A DNA stretch of 64,000 nt, taken from the NCBI RefSeq assembly GCF_003550065.1, contig NZ_QXDC01000003.1, positions 1,116,001 to 1,180,000 of the forward strand, written 5' to 3'. Origin of the DNA: Hephaestia caeni (GTDB lineage: Bacteria > Pseudomonadota > Alphaproteobacteria > Sphingomonadales > Sphingomonadaceae). Below, one piece after another: positions 7,869 to 23,824 of this stretch; the first letter of the stretch is position 1, and each line of letters starts with the position of its first letter. Made by a program: the position numbers and the translations under genes. Below the pieces are notes generated by a model that was not told where the DNA came from, made no database searches, and saw nothing but the letters and a program-made list of their open reading frames with translations.

Positions 7869-9338
7869 ATGATGGCGCACGGCACGATGCAAAGGTTCGT
7901 GGATCGCGAACAGGCCTATCCGGCCAAGCGCTCGGCCGAGGAGCGTGCGCGTGACTTTCGTGAGATCGCCGACCGTTACGATACCGACACCGCGCGCAAG
8001 CAATCGGCGCGCTGCTCGCAATGCGGGGTGCCGTTCTGCTCTGTCCACTGCCCGCTGCACAACCACATCCCCGATTGGCTGCGGCTGACCGCCGAGGGCC
8101 GCGTGCGTGAGGCGTATGAGCTGAGCAACAGCACGTCGACCATGCCCGAGATCTGCGGCCGCATCTGCCCGCAGGATCGGCTGTGCGAGGGCAATTGCGT
8201 CACCGAATTCACTGGCCACGGCGCGATCACGATCGGCGCGGTCGAAAAGTTCATCACCGATACCGCGTGGGATGAAGGCTGGGTCGAGCCGCTCCATGCC
8301 GGGCCGGCACGCGGGCAATCGGTGGGCGTGATCGGCGCCGGGCCTGCGGGGCTGAGCGGGGCCGAATATCTGCGCGCGGCCGGATACGAGGTCCACGTCT
8401 ACGATCGCTACGATCGGCTCGGCGGGCTGCTGACCTATGGCATCCCCAGCTTCAAGCTCGAAAAATACGTGATCGATCGGCGGATCGAGCGATTGCGCGA
8501 AGGCGGGATCGTCTTCCACGAGAATTTCGAGGTCGGCCGCGACGCCACGCTCGAGCAATTGCGCACCCGCCACGATGCGATCCTCGTTGCCACCGGCGTC
8601 TACAAGCCGCGCGCGATCCGCGCGCCCGGCGTCGGCAGCGCGGGCGTGGTCGAGGCGCTCGACTACCTCATCGCCTCGAACCGCAAGAGCTATGGCGATG
8701 CCGTGCCTGCGTTCGACGACGGCCGGCTCGATGCGGCGGGCAAGCGCGTGGTGGTGATCGGCGGCGGCGATACCGCGATGGATTGCGTGCGCACCGCCAT
8801 CCGGCAAGGGGCAAGCTCGGTCAAATGCCTCTATCGCCGCGACCGCGCCAACATGCCCGGCTCGCAGCGCGAGGTCGGCAATGCCGAGCAGGAAGGCGTC
8901 GAGTTCGTCTGGCTTTCAGGCCCGGTGGCGTTCGATGCCGAGGGCGATGACGCCGCCGGCGCCGTCACCGGTGTTCGCGCGCAGCGGATGCGGCTGGGGC
9001 CGCCCGACGCCAGCGGCCGGCGCGCGCCCGAGCCCGATCCGGGCAACACCTTCGTCGAGCCCGCCGATCTCGTCATCAAGGCGCTCGGCTTCGATGCCGA
9101 GGATCTGCCGGTGATGTTCGACGCGCCCGAACTCGGCGTCACGCGCTGGGGCACCTTGCTCGTCGATCGCCGGATGATGACCAATCTCGACGGCGTGTTC
9201 GCCGCCGGCGACATCGTGCGCGGCGCCAGCCTCGTCGTCTGGGCGATCCGCGACGGCCGCGACGTCAGCGAGACGATGCATGACTGGCTGAAGGCGAAGG
9301 CGGTGTCGGATGCCGCACGGGAAAGGGCTGCGGCATGA
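7869..9338 (+). CDS. gltD: Glutamate synthase (NADPH) small subunit
   Basis: This 489-residue flavoprotein takes electrons from NADPH and passes them through iron-sulfur clusters to the large subunit, which makes two glutamates from glutamine and 2-oxoglutarate. The N terminus has the ferredoxin-like cysteine set (C49, C52, C57 and C61 in RCSQCGVPFCSVHC, then CGRICPQDRLCEGNC). The FAD-binding GAGPAGLSGAEYL follows, then the NADPH site VVVIGGGDTAMDC. The C-terminal block FAAGDIVRGASLVVWAI is the usual FAD-contact end. Length is normal. The order gltD, DUF2059 gene, gltB with 4-base overlaps at both joints implies one transcript for all three. Confidence 0.96.
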   Translation: MMAHGTMQRFVDREQAYPAKRSAEERARDFREIADRYDTDTARKQSARCSQCGVPFCSVHCPLHNHIPDWLRLTAEGRVREAYELSNSTSTMPEICGRICPQDRLCEGNCVTEFTGHGAITIGAVEKFITDTAWDEGWVEPLHAGPARGQSVGVIGAGPAGLSGAEYLRAAGYEVHVYDRYDRLGGLLTYGIPSFKLEKYVIDRRIERLREGGIVFHENFEVGRDATLEQLRTRHDAILVATGVYKPRAIRAPGVGSAGVVEALDYLIASNRKSYGDAVPAFDDGRLDAAGKRVVVIGGGDTAMDCVRTAIRQGASSVKCLYRRDRANMPGSQREVGNAEQEGVEFVWLSGPVAFDAEGDDAAGAVTGVRAQRMRLGPPDASGRRAPEPDPGNTFVEPADLVIKALGFDAEDLPVMFDAPELGVTRWGTLLVDRRMMTNLDGVFAAGDIVRGASLVVWAIRDGRDVSETMHDWLKAKAVSDAARERAAA

Positions 9339-9921
9339 TCCCGCGATTGGCGACGATCGCTGTCGCACTCGCGATCCCGGCGACAGCGCAGGCGCAGGAT
9401 GCGGCATCGCCGGCCATCGAGCGCGCCGCTGCCGTCGATCCCGCGGCGTTGGCCGCTGCGAAGCACCTGATCGTGACCATGAAGCTCGATGCGACGCTCG
9501 ATCGCATGTTCGTCGGGATGAGCCCGCTCTTCGCGGAAAGCGTGATCGGCATGCTGAGCCAGAATCCCGCGACCAAAGCCGGTATGGACAATCTGCTTGC
9601 CAATGGCGAGGGCGGGCACGACCGGTTCGTCGCGATCCTGTCGCAGGAATTCATGACCTCGCTCAAGGCACGCTACCCCGAGATCGAGGCGGCGGTCGCG
9701 CACGAATATGCCGCGCGCTTCACCGCTGTGGAACTCGACGAGATCACGGCATTCTACTCGAGCGGCACCGGGGCGAAGGTGCTGCGGCTGATGCCCGAAA
9801 TCCAGCAGGTGACCGCCGCCGCGGGCCGCACGATCGGCCAAAAGGCGGGTGAGGAAGCCGGCAGGCGCGCCTTCGAGCGCGCGGAACGTGAAATGCTCAA
9901 GATCAACGATCGGCCCTCGAC

Positions 9922-9925
<4 letters not shown>
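9335..9925 (+). CDS. Secreted DUF2059-type protein between gltD and gltB
   Basis: The 196-residue product starts with a clear signal peptide (MIPRLATIAVALAIPATAQAQ), so it should be periplasmic. The mature part is mostly helical and charged. It has the pattern of DUF2059: a segment near residues 45-65 (LIVTMKLDATLDRMFVGM), then YAARFTAVELDEITAFYSSGTGAKVL, and a charged tail. The family function is unknown. It overlaps gltD by 4 bases and gltB by 4 bases, an unusual place for an exported protein between two cytosolic enzyme subunits. Why it is linked to nitrogen assimilation is not clear from sequence. Confidence 0.8.
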
Positions 9926-14442
<4,517 letters not shown>

Positions 14443-14485
14443 CGAGGCCTTCCGCTTCGTCGGCGGGTGCAGTAACGCCAGGGGC

Positions 14486-15157
14486 ATGTGGCAACTCTAT
14501 CAATTCCCGCTGTGTCCCTTTTCGCGCAAGGTGCGCCTCCTGCTCGGCGAAAAGGGCGTGGGGTACGAACTCGTGCGCGAATCGCCGTGGCAGCGCCGCG
14601 ACGAATTCCTCGATATGAACCCCGCCGGGCAGACGCCGGTGATGGCCGATCCGGACAAGAACCTGCTGCTCGTCGATTCGATGGCGATCTGCGAATATTT
14701 CGAGGAGACGGTCGAGAAATCGTCGATGATCAGCGGCACCGCGGCCAACCGCGCCGAGATCCGCCGGCTCGTCTCGTGGTTCGATACCCAATTCTACGGC
14801 GATATCGTCGCGCCGCTGCTCCACGAACGGATGATCAAGCGGCTCGTCCATCGCGCCGCGCCCGACGCCAAGATGCTGCGCGAGGCGATGAAGGCCGCGC
14901 TCCAGCATCTCGATTACACCGATTACCTGCTCGATCATCGCCACTGGCTCGGCGGCGCGACGATGACGCTCGCCGATCTCGCCGCCGCCGCGCAGATCTC
15001 GGTCGCCGATTATCTCGGCGGGATCGACTGGAAGGGGCACGAGGCGACCGCGGGCTGGTATCGCGGGTTCAAGAGCCGGCCGAGCTTCCAGCCGCTGCTT
15101 GCCGAGCGGATGGAGGTGATCAGCCCGCCCGCGCATTACGCGGTGCATGATTTCTGA
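14486..15157 (+). CDS. Glutathione S-transferase family protein
   Basis: The 223-residue protein has an N-terminal thioredoxin-like domain beginning MWQLYQFPLCPFSRKVR, with a CPFS active-site motif (Cys10, Ser13), and MNPAGQTPVM, the usual cis-proline region. A helical C-terminal domain follows with the N-capping pattern MTLADLAAAAQISVADYL. The substrate is unknown. The Cys suggests a thiol-transfer/omega- or beta-like member rather than a Tyr-type detoxifier. It starts 43 bases after gltB and its stop overlaps the next start by one base. Confidence 0.88.
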   Translation: MWQLYQFPLCPFSRKVRLLLGEKGVGYELVRESPWQRRDEFLDMNPAGQTPVMADPDKNLLLVDSMAICEYFEETVEKSSMISGTAANRAEIRRLVSWFDTQFYGDIVAPLLHERMIKRLVHRAAPDAKMLREAMKAALQHLDYTDYLLDHRHWLGGATMTLADLAAAAQISVADYLGGIDWKGHEATAGWYRGFKSRPSFQPLLAERMEVISPPAHYAVHDF

Positions 15158-15501
15158 TGGCCACCGCGCAAGCCAGCTTCGACCATTTCCTGAAAATCGA
15201 CATCCGCGTCGGCACCGTCGTCGCGGCCGAGCCGTTCCCGGAGGCGCGCAAGCCCGCGTTCAAGCTGGTGATCGATTTCGGCCCCGAGATCGGCCGCAAG
15301 CGCTCGTCGGCGCAGATCACCGATCACTACACGCTCGAATCGCTGGTCGGGCGTCAGGTCGCGGCGGTGGTCAATTTCCCGCCGCGCCAGATCGGCCCGA
15401 TGATGTCGGAAGTGCTGACGCTGGGCTTTGCCGATGCTGCCGGCGGCATCGTCCTGATCGCGCCCGACCAACCCGTGCCCGACGGCGCGCGGTTATGTTG
15501 A
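15157..15501 (+). CDS. csaA: CsaA-like tRNA-binding domain protein
   Basis: This is a 114-residue single-domain protein with the OB-fold found at the ends of methionyl- and phenylalanyl-tRNA synthetases. It shows FLKIDIRVGTVVAAEPFPEA, RKPAFKLVIDFGPEIGRKRSSAQI and VAAVVNFPPRQIGPMMSEVL in the normal order and at normal length. CsaA proteins bind tRNA or act as export chaperones in Bacillus. The role in alphaproteobacteria is not established. The start shares one base with the stop of the glutathione transferase, so the two are likely co-translated. Confidence 0.9.
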   Translation: MATAQASFDHFLKIDIRVGTVVAAEPFPEARKPAFKLVIDFGPEIGRKRSSAQITDHYTLESLVGRQVAAVVNFPPRQIGPMMSEVLTLGFADAAGGIVLIAPDQPVPDGARLC

Positions 15502-15537
15502 TGCTGGTTTGATCCATTTGCGTGGTGATGGCGTAGC

Positions 15538-15756
15538 TTACAAACCTTCGGGTGATTCAATCGGGCGGCATCGATAGCTGGACGGCATTGTAGGATCGGC
15601 GCCATCGATTAGCTCCATATCGGAGCGTACTCCGCAACTCTCTGCCGCCTCCGCCACCGCATCGGCCTGCGCCTCAATGCGCGCAACCATCCGATCGCGT
15701 TCGGTGGATACGCAGGCGGCGAGCATGGCACATGCGATGATGACCGCAAGCCTCAC
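15538..15756 (-). CDS. Small putative lipoprotein
   Basis: The 72-residue product has a lipoprotein signal (hydrophobic MRLAVIIACAMLAAC with a LAAC-type lipobox, Cys15), a short charged helix (TERDRMVARIEAQADAVAEAAE) and a tail with two more cysteines. No family was recognised. Start is a GTG that overlaps the stop of a short upstream frame (GTGA). The lipobox and the helical periodicity argue that it is a real gene, although it is small and without known homologues in my memory. Confidence 0.5.
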   Translation of the reverse strand: MRLAVIIACAMLAACVSTERDRMVARIEAQADAVAEAAESCGVRSDMELIDGADPTMPSSYRCRPIESPEGL

Positions 15757-15908
15757 TCCTGCCTCTCCTTTGGCTTATGCTGCACCAGCTTCCCCAGCCG
15801 CTCTTTGAGGCGTTCGGGGGTCGTCGTCGGTTTTAAGGTTGCGCGCGGCTCACTTGAATTTGTCGAGCTGCGAAAGTTTGTCGGCCCCGTCCGCTCCGCT
15901 TCAATCAA
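15753..15908 (-). CDS. Possible 51-residue protein of unknown function
   Basis: This frame begins with a TTG that overlaps the stop of the acetoacetyl-CoA reductase gene and ends by overlapping the GTG of the small lipoprotein gene. The C-terminal half (PERLKERLGKLVQHKPKERQE) is charged and helix-forming. The first half is of low complexity. No ribosome site is evident, so the only support is position between two coupled genes. It could be non-coding spacer. Confidence 0.22.
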   Translation of the reverse strand: MIEAERTGPTNFRSSTNSSEPRATLKPTTTPERLKERLGKLVQHKPKERQE

Positions 15909-16627
15909 TACATATGCTGGCCGCCGTTGATCGACAGCGTTGATCCGGTCACGAACCCCGCATCCTCGGCGCACAGGAACGCGACGCCACGCGCGATCTC
16001 GTGCGCCTGGCCGAGCCGCCCGACCGGGATTTTCGCGACGATCTTCTCCAGCACGTCGGCGGGGACGGCGGCGACCATATCGGTATCGATATAGCCCGGC
16101 GCGATCGCATTCACCGTGATCCCGGCGCGCGCGCCCTCCTGTGCCAGCGCCTTGGTGAAGCCGTGAATGCCCGATTTGGCGGCGGCGTAATTGACCTGGC
16201 CATATTGCCCGGCCTGGCCGTTGATCGAGCCGATGTTGACGATCCGTCCCCATTTGCGCTCGCGCATCCCCGGAAACACCGCCTTGGCCATGTTGAAGCA
16301 GCCGCCCAGGTTGGTCCGCATCACGTCGTCCCACATCTCATAGGTCATCTTCGGCATCGTGCCGTCGCGCGTGATCCCGGCATTGTTGACGACGACGTCG
16401 ATCGGGCCAAGCTCGTCGGCGACCTGCTGGCAGCCCTTCTGGCAGGCGTCGAAATCGCCGACATCCCATTTGTATGCCTTGATGCCGGTGCGTGTCGTGA
16501 ACGCCTTCGCGCGCTCGTCATTGCCCGCGTAATTGGCGGCGACGGTCATGCCCGCTTCCTTGAGCGCGAGGCTGATCGCCTCGCCGATGCCGCGGGTGCC
16601 GCCGGTAACGATCGCAACGCGTGCCAT
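15905..16627 (-). CDS. phbB: Acetoacetyl-CoA reductase (NADPH), polyhydroxybutyrate pathway
   Basis: This 240-residue short-chain dehydrogenase reduces acetoacetyl-CoA to (R)-3-hydroxybutyryl-CoA, the second step of polyhydroxyalkanoate storage polymer synthesis. It shows the TGGTRGIG cofactor motif (residues 8-15), the NNAG motif, the catalytic Ser in NIGSINGQAGQYGQ, and the YAAAK motif. The stretch SINGQAGQYGQVNYAAAKSG and the substrate-contact region are those of PhbB rather than of FabG. The ATG at 16627 has a good GGAGAG site, so the longer frame upstream is not used. No thiolase or synthase gene is visible nearby. Confidence 0.92.
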   Translation of the reverse strand: MARVAIVTGGTRGIGEAISLALKEAGMTVAANYAGNDERAKAFTTRTGIKAYKWDVGDFDACQKGCQQVADELGPIDVVVNNAGITRDGTMPKMTYEMWDDVMRTNLGGCFNMAKAVFPGMRERKWGRIVNIGSINGQAGQYGQVNYAAAKSGIHGFTKALAQEGARAGITVNAIAPGYIDTDMVAAVPADVLEKIVAKIPVGRLGQAHEIARGVAFLCAEDAGFVTGSTLSINGGQHMY

Positions 16628-16680
16628 GCCTCTCTCCTTGTCTCGGGTGCGGCGCCGGACGGCCCGCCTACCCCCGAAAG

Positions 16681-17688
16681 CTATGCCGGACCGGCCCACC
16701 CTTCAAGCTCGCGCGCGAGCAATGTTTCGAGCAGCGCGATTCCGTCCGCGCTGTCGTTCAGGCACGGCAGATAGGCGAAATCGGTGCCGCCCGCCGCGTG
16801 GAAAGTCTCGCGGCCCCGAATCGCGAGTTCTTCCAGCGTCTCGAGGCAATCGGCCGAAAACCCCGGCGCGACGATCGCGACGCGGGTGACGCCCTTGGCG
16901 GGCAGCGCGGCGAGCGTCGCGTCGGTCGCGGGTTCGAGCCATCGGGCGCGGCCGAAGCGCGATTGGAACGCGACCGTCAGCTCGTGCCCCAGCGCCTCGC
17001 CCAGCAGCCGCGCGGTCTTGCGGCAATGGCAATGATAGGGATCGCCGAGGTCGAGCGTGCGCTGCGGCATGCCGTGGAAGCTCGCGACGATCGCCTCCGG
17101 CACGAAATCGAGCTGCCCCAGCGCCGTCTCCACCGACGCGGCGAGCGCGGCGATATAGGCGGGGTCGTCGTGATAGGGCGGCAGCGTGCGCACCGCCGGC
17201 TCCCAGCGCATCTGCGCCAGGCTCGCGAACGCGCGGTCGTTGGCGGTCGCGGTCGTCGCCGCGCAATATTGCGGATAGAGCGGGGCGAGCAGGATGCGCT
17301 CGCACCCGGCCGCCTTCATCGCGCGCAGCCGATCGGGGATCGCGGGGTTGCCGTATCGCATCGCCCAGTCGACCAGCACGTCCGCCCCGAACGCGCCGTT
17401 CAGCGCATCGGCCTGCGCGCGCGTGATCACCGCGAGCGGAGAGCCCTCGTCGCGCCAGATCTGAGCGTAAGCGTGCGCCGACTTCTTCGGCCGGGTGTTC
17501 AGGATGATCCCGCGCAGGATCGGTTGCCAGACGATCGGCGGGATTTCGATCACCCGCCGATCGGACAGGAATTCGGCCAGATAGCGCCTGACGGCCCCCG
17601 GCTCGGGGGCGTCGGGGGTGCCGAGATTGATCAGCAGCACGCCGATGCGCGCGGGCGGCAGCGGCGGATGATCGGCGGGCGGCGTCAT
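16681..17688 (-). CDS. hemH: Ferrochelatase
   Basis: The 335-residue enzyme inserts iron into protoporphyrin IX, the last step of heme synthesis. Motifs seen are [14 protein letters not shown] at the N terminus, [16 protein letters not shown], and the metal-site stretch [29 protein letters not shown], with the conserved His in SFHG. The C-terminal [19 protein letters not shown] holds the conserved Glu residues. Length is typical of proteobacterial HemH. The start overlaps the stop of the upstream molybdoenzyme gene (ATGA), so its translation is probably coupled to that gene, an unusual partner for heme synthesis. Confidence 0.95.
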   Translation of the reverse strand: MTPPADHPPLPPARIGVLLINLGTPDAPEPGAVRRYLAEFLSDRRVIEIPPIVWQPILRGIILNTRPKKSAHAYAQIWRDEGSPLAVITRAQADALNGAFGADVLVDWAMRYGNPAIPDRLRAMKAAGCERILLAPLYPQYCAATTATANDRAFASLAQMRWEPAVRTLPPYHDDPAYIAALAASVETALGQLDFVPEAIVASFHGMPQRTLDLGDPYHCHCRKTARLLGEALGHELTVAFQSRFGRARWLEPATDATLAALPAKGVTRVAIVAPGFSADCLETLEELAIRGRETFHAAGGTDFAYLPCLNDSADGIALLETLLARELEGWAGPA

Positions 17689-19922
17689 GCGTCGTCGGGC
17701 CGCAGCGGCAGCGATCGCAGGCGCATGCCCGTCGCCGCCTGGATCGCGTTGGCGATCGCGGGCGCGACCGCGGGCACGCCGAGTTCGCCGACGCCGCCCG
17801 GATCGGCCTCGCTTCGGATCAGCTCGACGGTGATGTCGGGCGTGTCGGCGAGCAGCGGCAGGCCGAGATCGCCGAAGCCGCGCGCATCGGCGAGGTTGTC
17901 GGTGAAGCCCGTGGCGGCCCCCAGCGCGGTCGCCATGCCGAAGATCAGCCCGCTTTCGATCTGCTGGCGGACGACGTCGGGGTTGATCAGCCGCCCGCAA
18001 TCGACCGCCGCCACCAGCCGGTCGACGCGCGGGCGCCCGCCCTCCAGCCGCGCCTCGGCGAGCACGGCGATATAGCTGCCCCGGAAGCGGTGGCACGCGA
18101 TCCCCTGTCCGCTGCCCGCGACGCCCCCTTGCCAGCCGCCGAGCGCGGCGGCGGTCGACAGGCAGCGCGCCAGCCGCGCGTCGCCGCCGAGCATCGAAAT
18201 CCGGAACGACAGCGCCTCGGTGCCGGAGACATGCGCCAGCTCGTCGACGAAACATTCGTTGAAGAAGGCCGTATAGCCGTGCGCCCCCCCGCGCAGATGG
18301 CCGGTGGGCACGCCGATCTCGGCGGGGTGGTGATCGACCGCGTAATGCGGGATGCGATAGAAGGGTTCGGCGCCCGCCACCGCATAAGCGTCGCCCATGC
18401 CGGGCAGCGCGCGCGCCGCCGTGATCGCGGGGTCGCGCGGCAGCAGCCGTCGGGCGAGCGCCGTGCCAGTGGCGGGCGCGGCGATCTTGGCGAGCCAACC
18501 CAGCAGCCCGCCGTTGGCGCCGAGCCTTCCCGCCATCCGCGCCGCGGCGGCGGGGCGGTAGCGATCGTGGCGCAGATCCTCGATCCGCGACCAGACGAGC
18601 TGCACCGGCCGCTTGAGCCGGTCGGCGAGCAACGCCGCCTGTTCGGCCACCTGATGTTCCAGATTGGCGCCGAACCCGCCGCCGACCAGCATCGGATGCA
18701 CCGTTACGCGATCCTCGGCGATCCCCAGCGTCGCTGCCGCCGCCGCGCGCGCGAGGCCTGGCGCCAGCGTCGGCAGCCACAATTCGAGGCCCTTGTCGGT
18801 GCGCTCTGCGGTCGCGGTCATCGTCTCGATGCCGGCGTGGACGCCCAGCGCGACGCGGTAATCGGCGGTGACGATCTGCGCGTCGCGGAACGCGGTCGAA
18901 AGGTCGCCCGCCTTGGCCATCCGCTCGCCCTTGCCGTCGAGCGCAGCGTCGAGCGCGGCGTCGATCGACGCCGAATCGACGATCGCGCCCTTGGTTTCGA
19001 AGCGCGGGGCGAGCGCGTCGAGCGCGCGGTTCGCGGCCCACCAATTGTTGGCGACGGCGGCGACCCAGCGCGGATTCTCGATCACCGCCGATACGCCGCG
19101 GATGCGATCGGCTGCGTCGCGATTCGTCCGGACCAGCCGTGAATCGCCCACCGGCCCTTGCCGGATCGCGGCATAGACCATGCCGGGCAGCCGGATGTCG
19201 CCCGCGAAATTGGCCGATCCGTCGACCTTGGCGGGGACGTCGATCCGGGGCAGCGACTGGCCGTATAGCCGGTCGCTCTGGCCGCCGCGCAGCGGCAGCG
19301 GATCGGGCACGTCCTCGGCGGCCGCGGCGGCGGCGAGATCGCCGAAGCGCAGCCGGTCGGCGCCGTGGACGACGAAGCCGCCGGCGGTGCCGCACGCCTG
19401 CCAGTCGACGTTCCAGCGCCGCGCGGCGGCCTTGCACAACGCGACGCGCGCGGCCGCCCCGGCGACGTGGAGCGCGCTCTCGAACCTCCGCACCGAACTC
19501 GATCCCGCCGTCAGCATCAGCAGCGCGTGTTCGGCGTGCTGCGCGCGCAGCCCCTTGGGCAAGGCGTCGAACAGATCGCCGAACAATTCGCCGGCGGCGA
19601 TCGGGTTGGCGTAGAGCGGGTTGAGCGGCGCCGCCTCGACGCCGACGGTGCGCCAGTCGGCGCCAAGCTCGTCGGCGATGATTTGCGGCAGCGTGGTATA
19701 CACGCCTTGGCCATGCTCGGCCTGCGGCACCGCGACCACGATATGCCCGTCCTCGCCGATCTTGAGCCACGCGCCCATGATATGCTCGCCGCGCGCCGCG
19801 GTCAGGTTGGGCGCATAGGTGCGTGGCCACACCGCCCAGGCGATCAGCAGCCCGACGCCGGCGCCGCCGCCGATCAGCAGCGTGCGGCGGCTGAACTGCC
19901 CCTGTTTGTCGTCATCGGCCAT
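17685..19922 (-). CDS. Molybdopterin-binding aldehyde/isoquinoline oxidoreductase-type subunit, twin-arginine exported
   Basis: This 745-residue protein belongs to the xanthine dehydrogenase family, IorB-like group. The N terminus reads [24 protein letters not shown], a twin-arginine signal or anchor, so the enzyme should be periplasmic or membrane-bound. Following blocks include [48 protein letters not shown] and, near the C terminus, [18 protein letters not shown], which holds the Glu expected at the molybdenum site. Such subunits need a 2Fe-2S partner and often a cytochrome. None is adjacent. The ATG at 19922 was chosen over a GTG at 19955 because the signal then has normal length. The substrate is unknown. 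Confidence 0.87.
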   Translation of the reverse strand: MADDDKQGQFSRRTLLIGGGAGVGLLIAWAVWPRTYAPNLTAARGEHIMGAWLKIGEDGHIVVAVPQAEHGQGVYTTLPQIIADELGADWRTVGVEAAPLNPLYANPIAAGELFGDLFDALPKGLRAQHAEHALLMLTAGSSSVRRFESALHVAGAAARVALCKAAARRWNVDWQACGTAGGFVVHGADRLRFGDLAAAAAAEDVPDPLPLRGGQSDRLYGQSLPRIDVPAKVDGSANFAGDIRLPGMVYAAIRQGPVGDSRLVRTNRDAADRIRGVSAVIENPRWVAAVANNWWAANRALDALAPRFETKGAIVDSASIDAALDAALDGKGERMAKAGDLSTAFRDAQIVTADYRVALGVHAGIETMTATAERTDKGLELWLPTLAPGLARAAAAATLGIAEDRVTVHPMLVGGGFGANLEHQVAEQAALLADRLKRPVQLVWSRIEDLRHDRYRPAAAARMAGRLGANGGLLGWLAKIAAPATGTALARRLLPRDPAITAARALPGMGDAYAVAGAEPFYRIPHYAVDHHPAEIGVPTGHLRGGAHGYTAFFNECFVDELAHVSGTEALSFRISMLGGDARLARCLSTAAALGGWQGGVAGSGQGIACHRFRGSYIAVLAEARLEGGRPRVDRLVAAVDCGRLINPDVVRQQIESGLIFGMATALGAATGFTDNLADARGFGDLGLPLLADTPDITVELIRSEADPGGVGELGVPAVAPAIANAIQAATGMRLRSLPLRPDDA

Positions 19923-19994
19923 GCACCCGACGCTGTAGCCGATCGCCCGCGGCACTCAAACCGTTCGTGCGGCACCTGTCGAATCGCTTCTCCT

Positions 19995-20065
19995 ACCTCC
20001 CCGGCGAAGGCCGGGGTCCAGTATCGGACCGCTCGTAACTGGACCCCGGCCTTCGCCGGGGAGGT
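19995..20065. repeat. Inverted palindrome pair (27-base perfect arms, 17-base spacer)
   Basis: Arms at 19995-20021 and 20039-20065 are exact reverse complements. Each arm is itself a small hairpin: CCCCGGC, GAAG, GCCGGGG. It lies 41 bases beyond the stop of the acyl-CoA ligase gene and before the molybdoenzyme gene, both on the minus strand. The arm design (CCCCGG...CCGGGG within a GTCC or GGAC edge) is shared with elements near 26.5, 29.6, 48.3, 52.8-53.2 and 57.7 kb. No T-run follows, so it is a repeat element first and a terminator only possibly. Confidence 0.85.
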
Positions 20066-20105
20066 GAATGAAGGGTGGCTCCGCAGGCGATAAGCGCCCA
20101 CGCGT

Positions 20106-21821
<1,716 letters not shown>

Positions 21822-21855
21822 GCCTCTCCCCTTGGTCTTGTCGCCTCTGCTCCTT

Positions 21856-22767
21856 ATGAAGGCGTGCCTCTTCGGGGAAAAGCCTTTGATCCTGACCCTT
21901 CTCGCCCAAGCCGTCACCGATACCCAGCATATCCGCTGGACCGATCTCGGCCTCGATCCCGTCCTGCTCTCGATTCGCGGGCACGCGATCCTGCGCTGGT
22001 ATTCGCTCGCCTATATCGGCGGCATTCTCATCGGCTGGTGGTATCTGCTCAAGCTGCTCGAACAGCCCGGCGCGCCGATGGCCAAGCGCCATGCCGACGA
22101 TCTCGTCTTCTACGCGACGATCGGCGTCATCCTCGGTGGCCGGATCGGCTATGTGCTGTTCTACGCCCCGGGCATGCTGCTCGATCCGCTCCAGGTCTTC
22201 AAATTGTGGGATGGCGGGATGTCGTTCCACGGCGGCGTCATCGGCACCAGCCTCGCGATGATCGTGCTTGCCCGCCGCAAGGGGCTCGATTGGCTGCGCG
22301 TCCACGATTATGTCGCGTGCTGCGTGCCGTTCGGGCTGTTCCTGGGGCGCATCGCCAATTTCATCAACGGCGAATTGTGGGGTAAGCCGAGCAACGTCGC
22401 CTGGGCGATCATCTTCCCGCGTACCGGCGACGACGTCGCGCGCCACCCCAGCCAGCTCTACGAGGCCGGGCTCGAAGGACTCGTCCTGCTGGCCGTGCTC
22501 TGGTTCTTTTTCTGGCGCACCAAGGCGCGCTACGATCCGGGCAAGCTCACCGGCATCTTCCTCGTCGGCTACGGTTGCGCGCGCTTCTTCATCGAATTCT
22601 TCCGCGAACCCGATTCGCAGTTCGCTGACACCATCTTCGCGACCACCATCCATATGGGCCAGGTGCTGTGCATTCCGATGATCCTCGGCGGCATCTACCT
22701 GATCGCCACCAGCGCCCGCCGCCGCCAGCGCGTCGTCCCCATCGCCGGGGACGAGAGCGTCGCGTGA
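21856..22767 (+). CDS. lgt: Prolipoprotein diacylglyceryl transferase
   Basis: This inner-membrane enzyme transfers diacylglycerol from phosphatidylglycerol to the lipobox cysteine of prolipoproteins. The Lgt signature [16 protein letters not shown] is intact, as are the segments [19 protein letters not shown] and [11 protein letters not shown], which contains the essential His. Seven membrane helices can be placed. From the ATG at 21856 there are 303 residues. A TTG at 21886 lies about six bases after GGGGAA and would start the protein closer to most family members, so the start is uncertain by ten residues. It heads a run of coupled genes (methyltransferase, acetyltransferase, pgeF). Confidence 0.93.
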   Translation: MKACLFGEKPLILTLLAQAVTDTQHIRWTDLGLDPVLLSIRGHAILRWYSLAYIGGILIGWWYLLKLLEQPGAPMAKRHADDLVFYATIGVILGGRIGYVLFYAPGMLLDPLQVFKLWDGGMSFHGGVIGTSLAMIVLARRKGLDWLRVHDYVACCVPFGLFLGRIANFINGELWGKPSNVAWAIIFPRTGDDVARHPSQLYEAGLEGLVLLAVLWFFFWRTKARYDPGKLTGIFLVGYGCARFFIEFFREPDSQFADTIFATTIHMGQVLCIPMILGGIYLIATSARRRQRVVPIAGDESVA

Positions 22768-22768
22768 C

Positions 22769-23824
22769 GTGACCGACGATACCGACGGCAGCCTGCCCGA
22801 TCGTCTCGCGCGCGCGATCACGCTCGCGGGGCCGATTCCGCTCAGCCGCTTCATGGCCGCCGCGAACGCGCATTATTACGCGACGCGCGATCCGTTGGGC
22901 GCGGGTGGCGATTTCGTCACCGCGCCCGAGATCAGCCAGATGTTCGGCGAATTGCTCGGGCTCGCGCTCGCCGATCTGTGGCAGCGCGCAGGGCGGCCCG
23001 AGGTCGCCTATGTCGAGTTGGGGCCGGGGCGCGGCACGCTCGCGGTCGATGCGCTGCGCGCGATGGCGAATGTGGGGCTCAGCCCTGCGGTCCATCTGGT
23101 CGAGACCAGCCCGGTGCTCCGCAGCCTACAGCAGGAGCGGCTGCCCGACGCGATCTGGCACGCCGATCTCGCGACCTTGCCCGATGACGTGCCGCTGCTC
23201 GTCGTCGCCAACGAATTCTTCGACGCGCTGCCGATCCGCCAGTTGGTGCGCGCGGGCGACCATTGGCACGAGCGCCTCGTCGCGTGTCAGGACACATTGT
23301 TCTTGCCCATCGGCGGCCCGCCGCTCCCCGCCGAGGTGATTCCCGAACATTTGCGCGACGCCCCCCACGGCGCGGTGCTCGAAACCGCACCCGCCGCCGT
23401 CGCGCTGATGCGCGCGCTCGCCGCGCGGCTGGCGGCGCAGGGCGGCGCGGCGCTGGTGGTCGATTACGGCTATGACGGCCCCGCGCTCGGCGACACGCTG
23501 CAAGCGGTGCGCGGCCACGCCTATGTCAATCCGTTCGAAGCGCCGGGCGAGCACGATCTCACGGCGCATGTCGATTTCGGCACGCTCGGCGCGGCGGCGC
23601 GGGTCGCGGGTGCAGCGGTCCACGGCCCCGTCGATCAGGGCCAGTTCCTCACCGCGCTCGGGATCGGCGCGCGCGCGTCCAAACTCGCGGCCTCGGCGCC
23701 CGAGCGTGCCGCCTCGATCCATGCCGATCACGATCGCCTCACAGCGCCCGATCAGATGGGCACGCTGTTCAAGGTGCTCGGCGTGACCGGCACGGCCTGG
23801 CCGGCACCGGCGGGGTTCGCATGA
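22769..23824 (+). CDS. SAM-dependent methyltransferase, MidA/NDUFAF7 family
   Basis: This 351-residue protein has the family's conserved N-terminal half: SRFMAAANAHYYATRDPLGAGGDFVTAPEISQMFGE, then the SAM motif VELGPGRGTL (near residue 88), then ANEFFDALPIRQLV, all characteristic of DUF185/MidA proteins. The human homologue methylates an arginine in a complex I subunit. The bacterial function is inferred from this and is less certain. It starts with a GTG one base after the lgt stop and overlaps the next gene by 4 bases. Confidence 0.88.
   Translation: MTDDTDGSLPDRLARAITLAGPIPLSRFMAAANAHYYATRDPLGAGGDFVTAPEISQMFGELLGLALADLWQRAGRPEVAYVELGPGRGTLAVDALRAMANVGLSPAVHLVETSPVLRSLQQERLPDAIWHADLATLPDDVPLLVVANEFFDALPIRQLVRAGDHWHERLVACQDTLFLPIGGPPLPAEVIPEHLRDAPHGAVLETAPAAVALMRALAARLAAQGGAALVVDYGYDGPALGDTLQAVRGHAYVNPFEAPGEHDLTAHVDFGTLGAAARVAGAAVHGPVDQGQFLTALGIGARASKLAASAPERAASIHADHDRLTAPDQMGTLFKVLGVTGTAWPAPAGFA

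Noticed and set aside
16681..19830. One 1049-codon minus frame running through hemH and upstream across the molybdoenzyme gene
   Set aside because: Only its last 335 codons are hemH. The upstream part is arginine-rich shadow sequence of the oxidoreductase gene in another frame.
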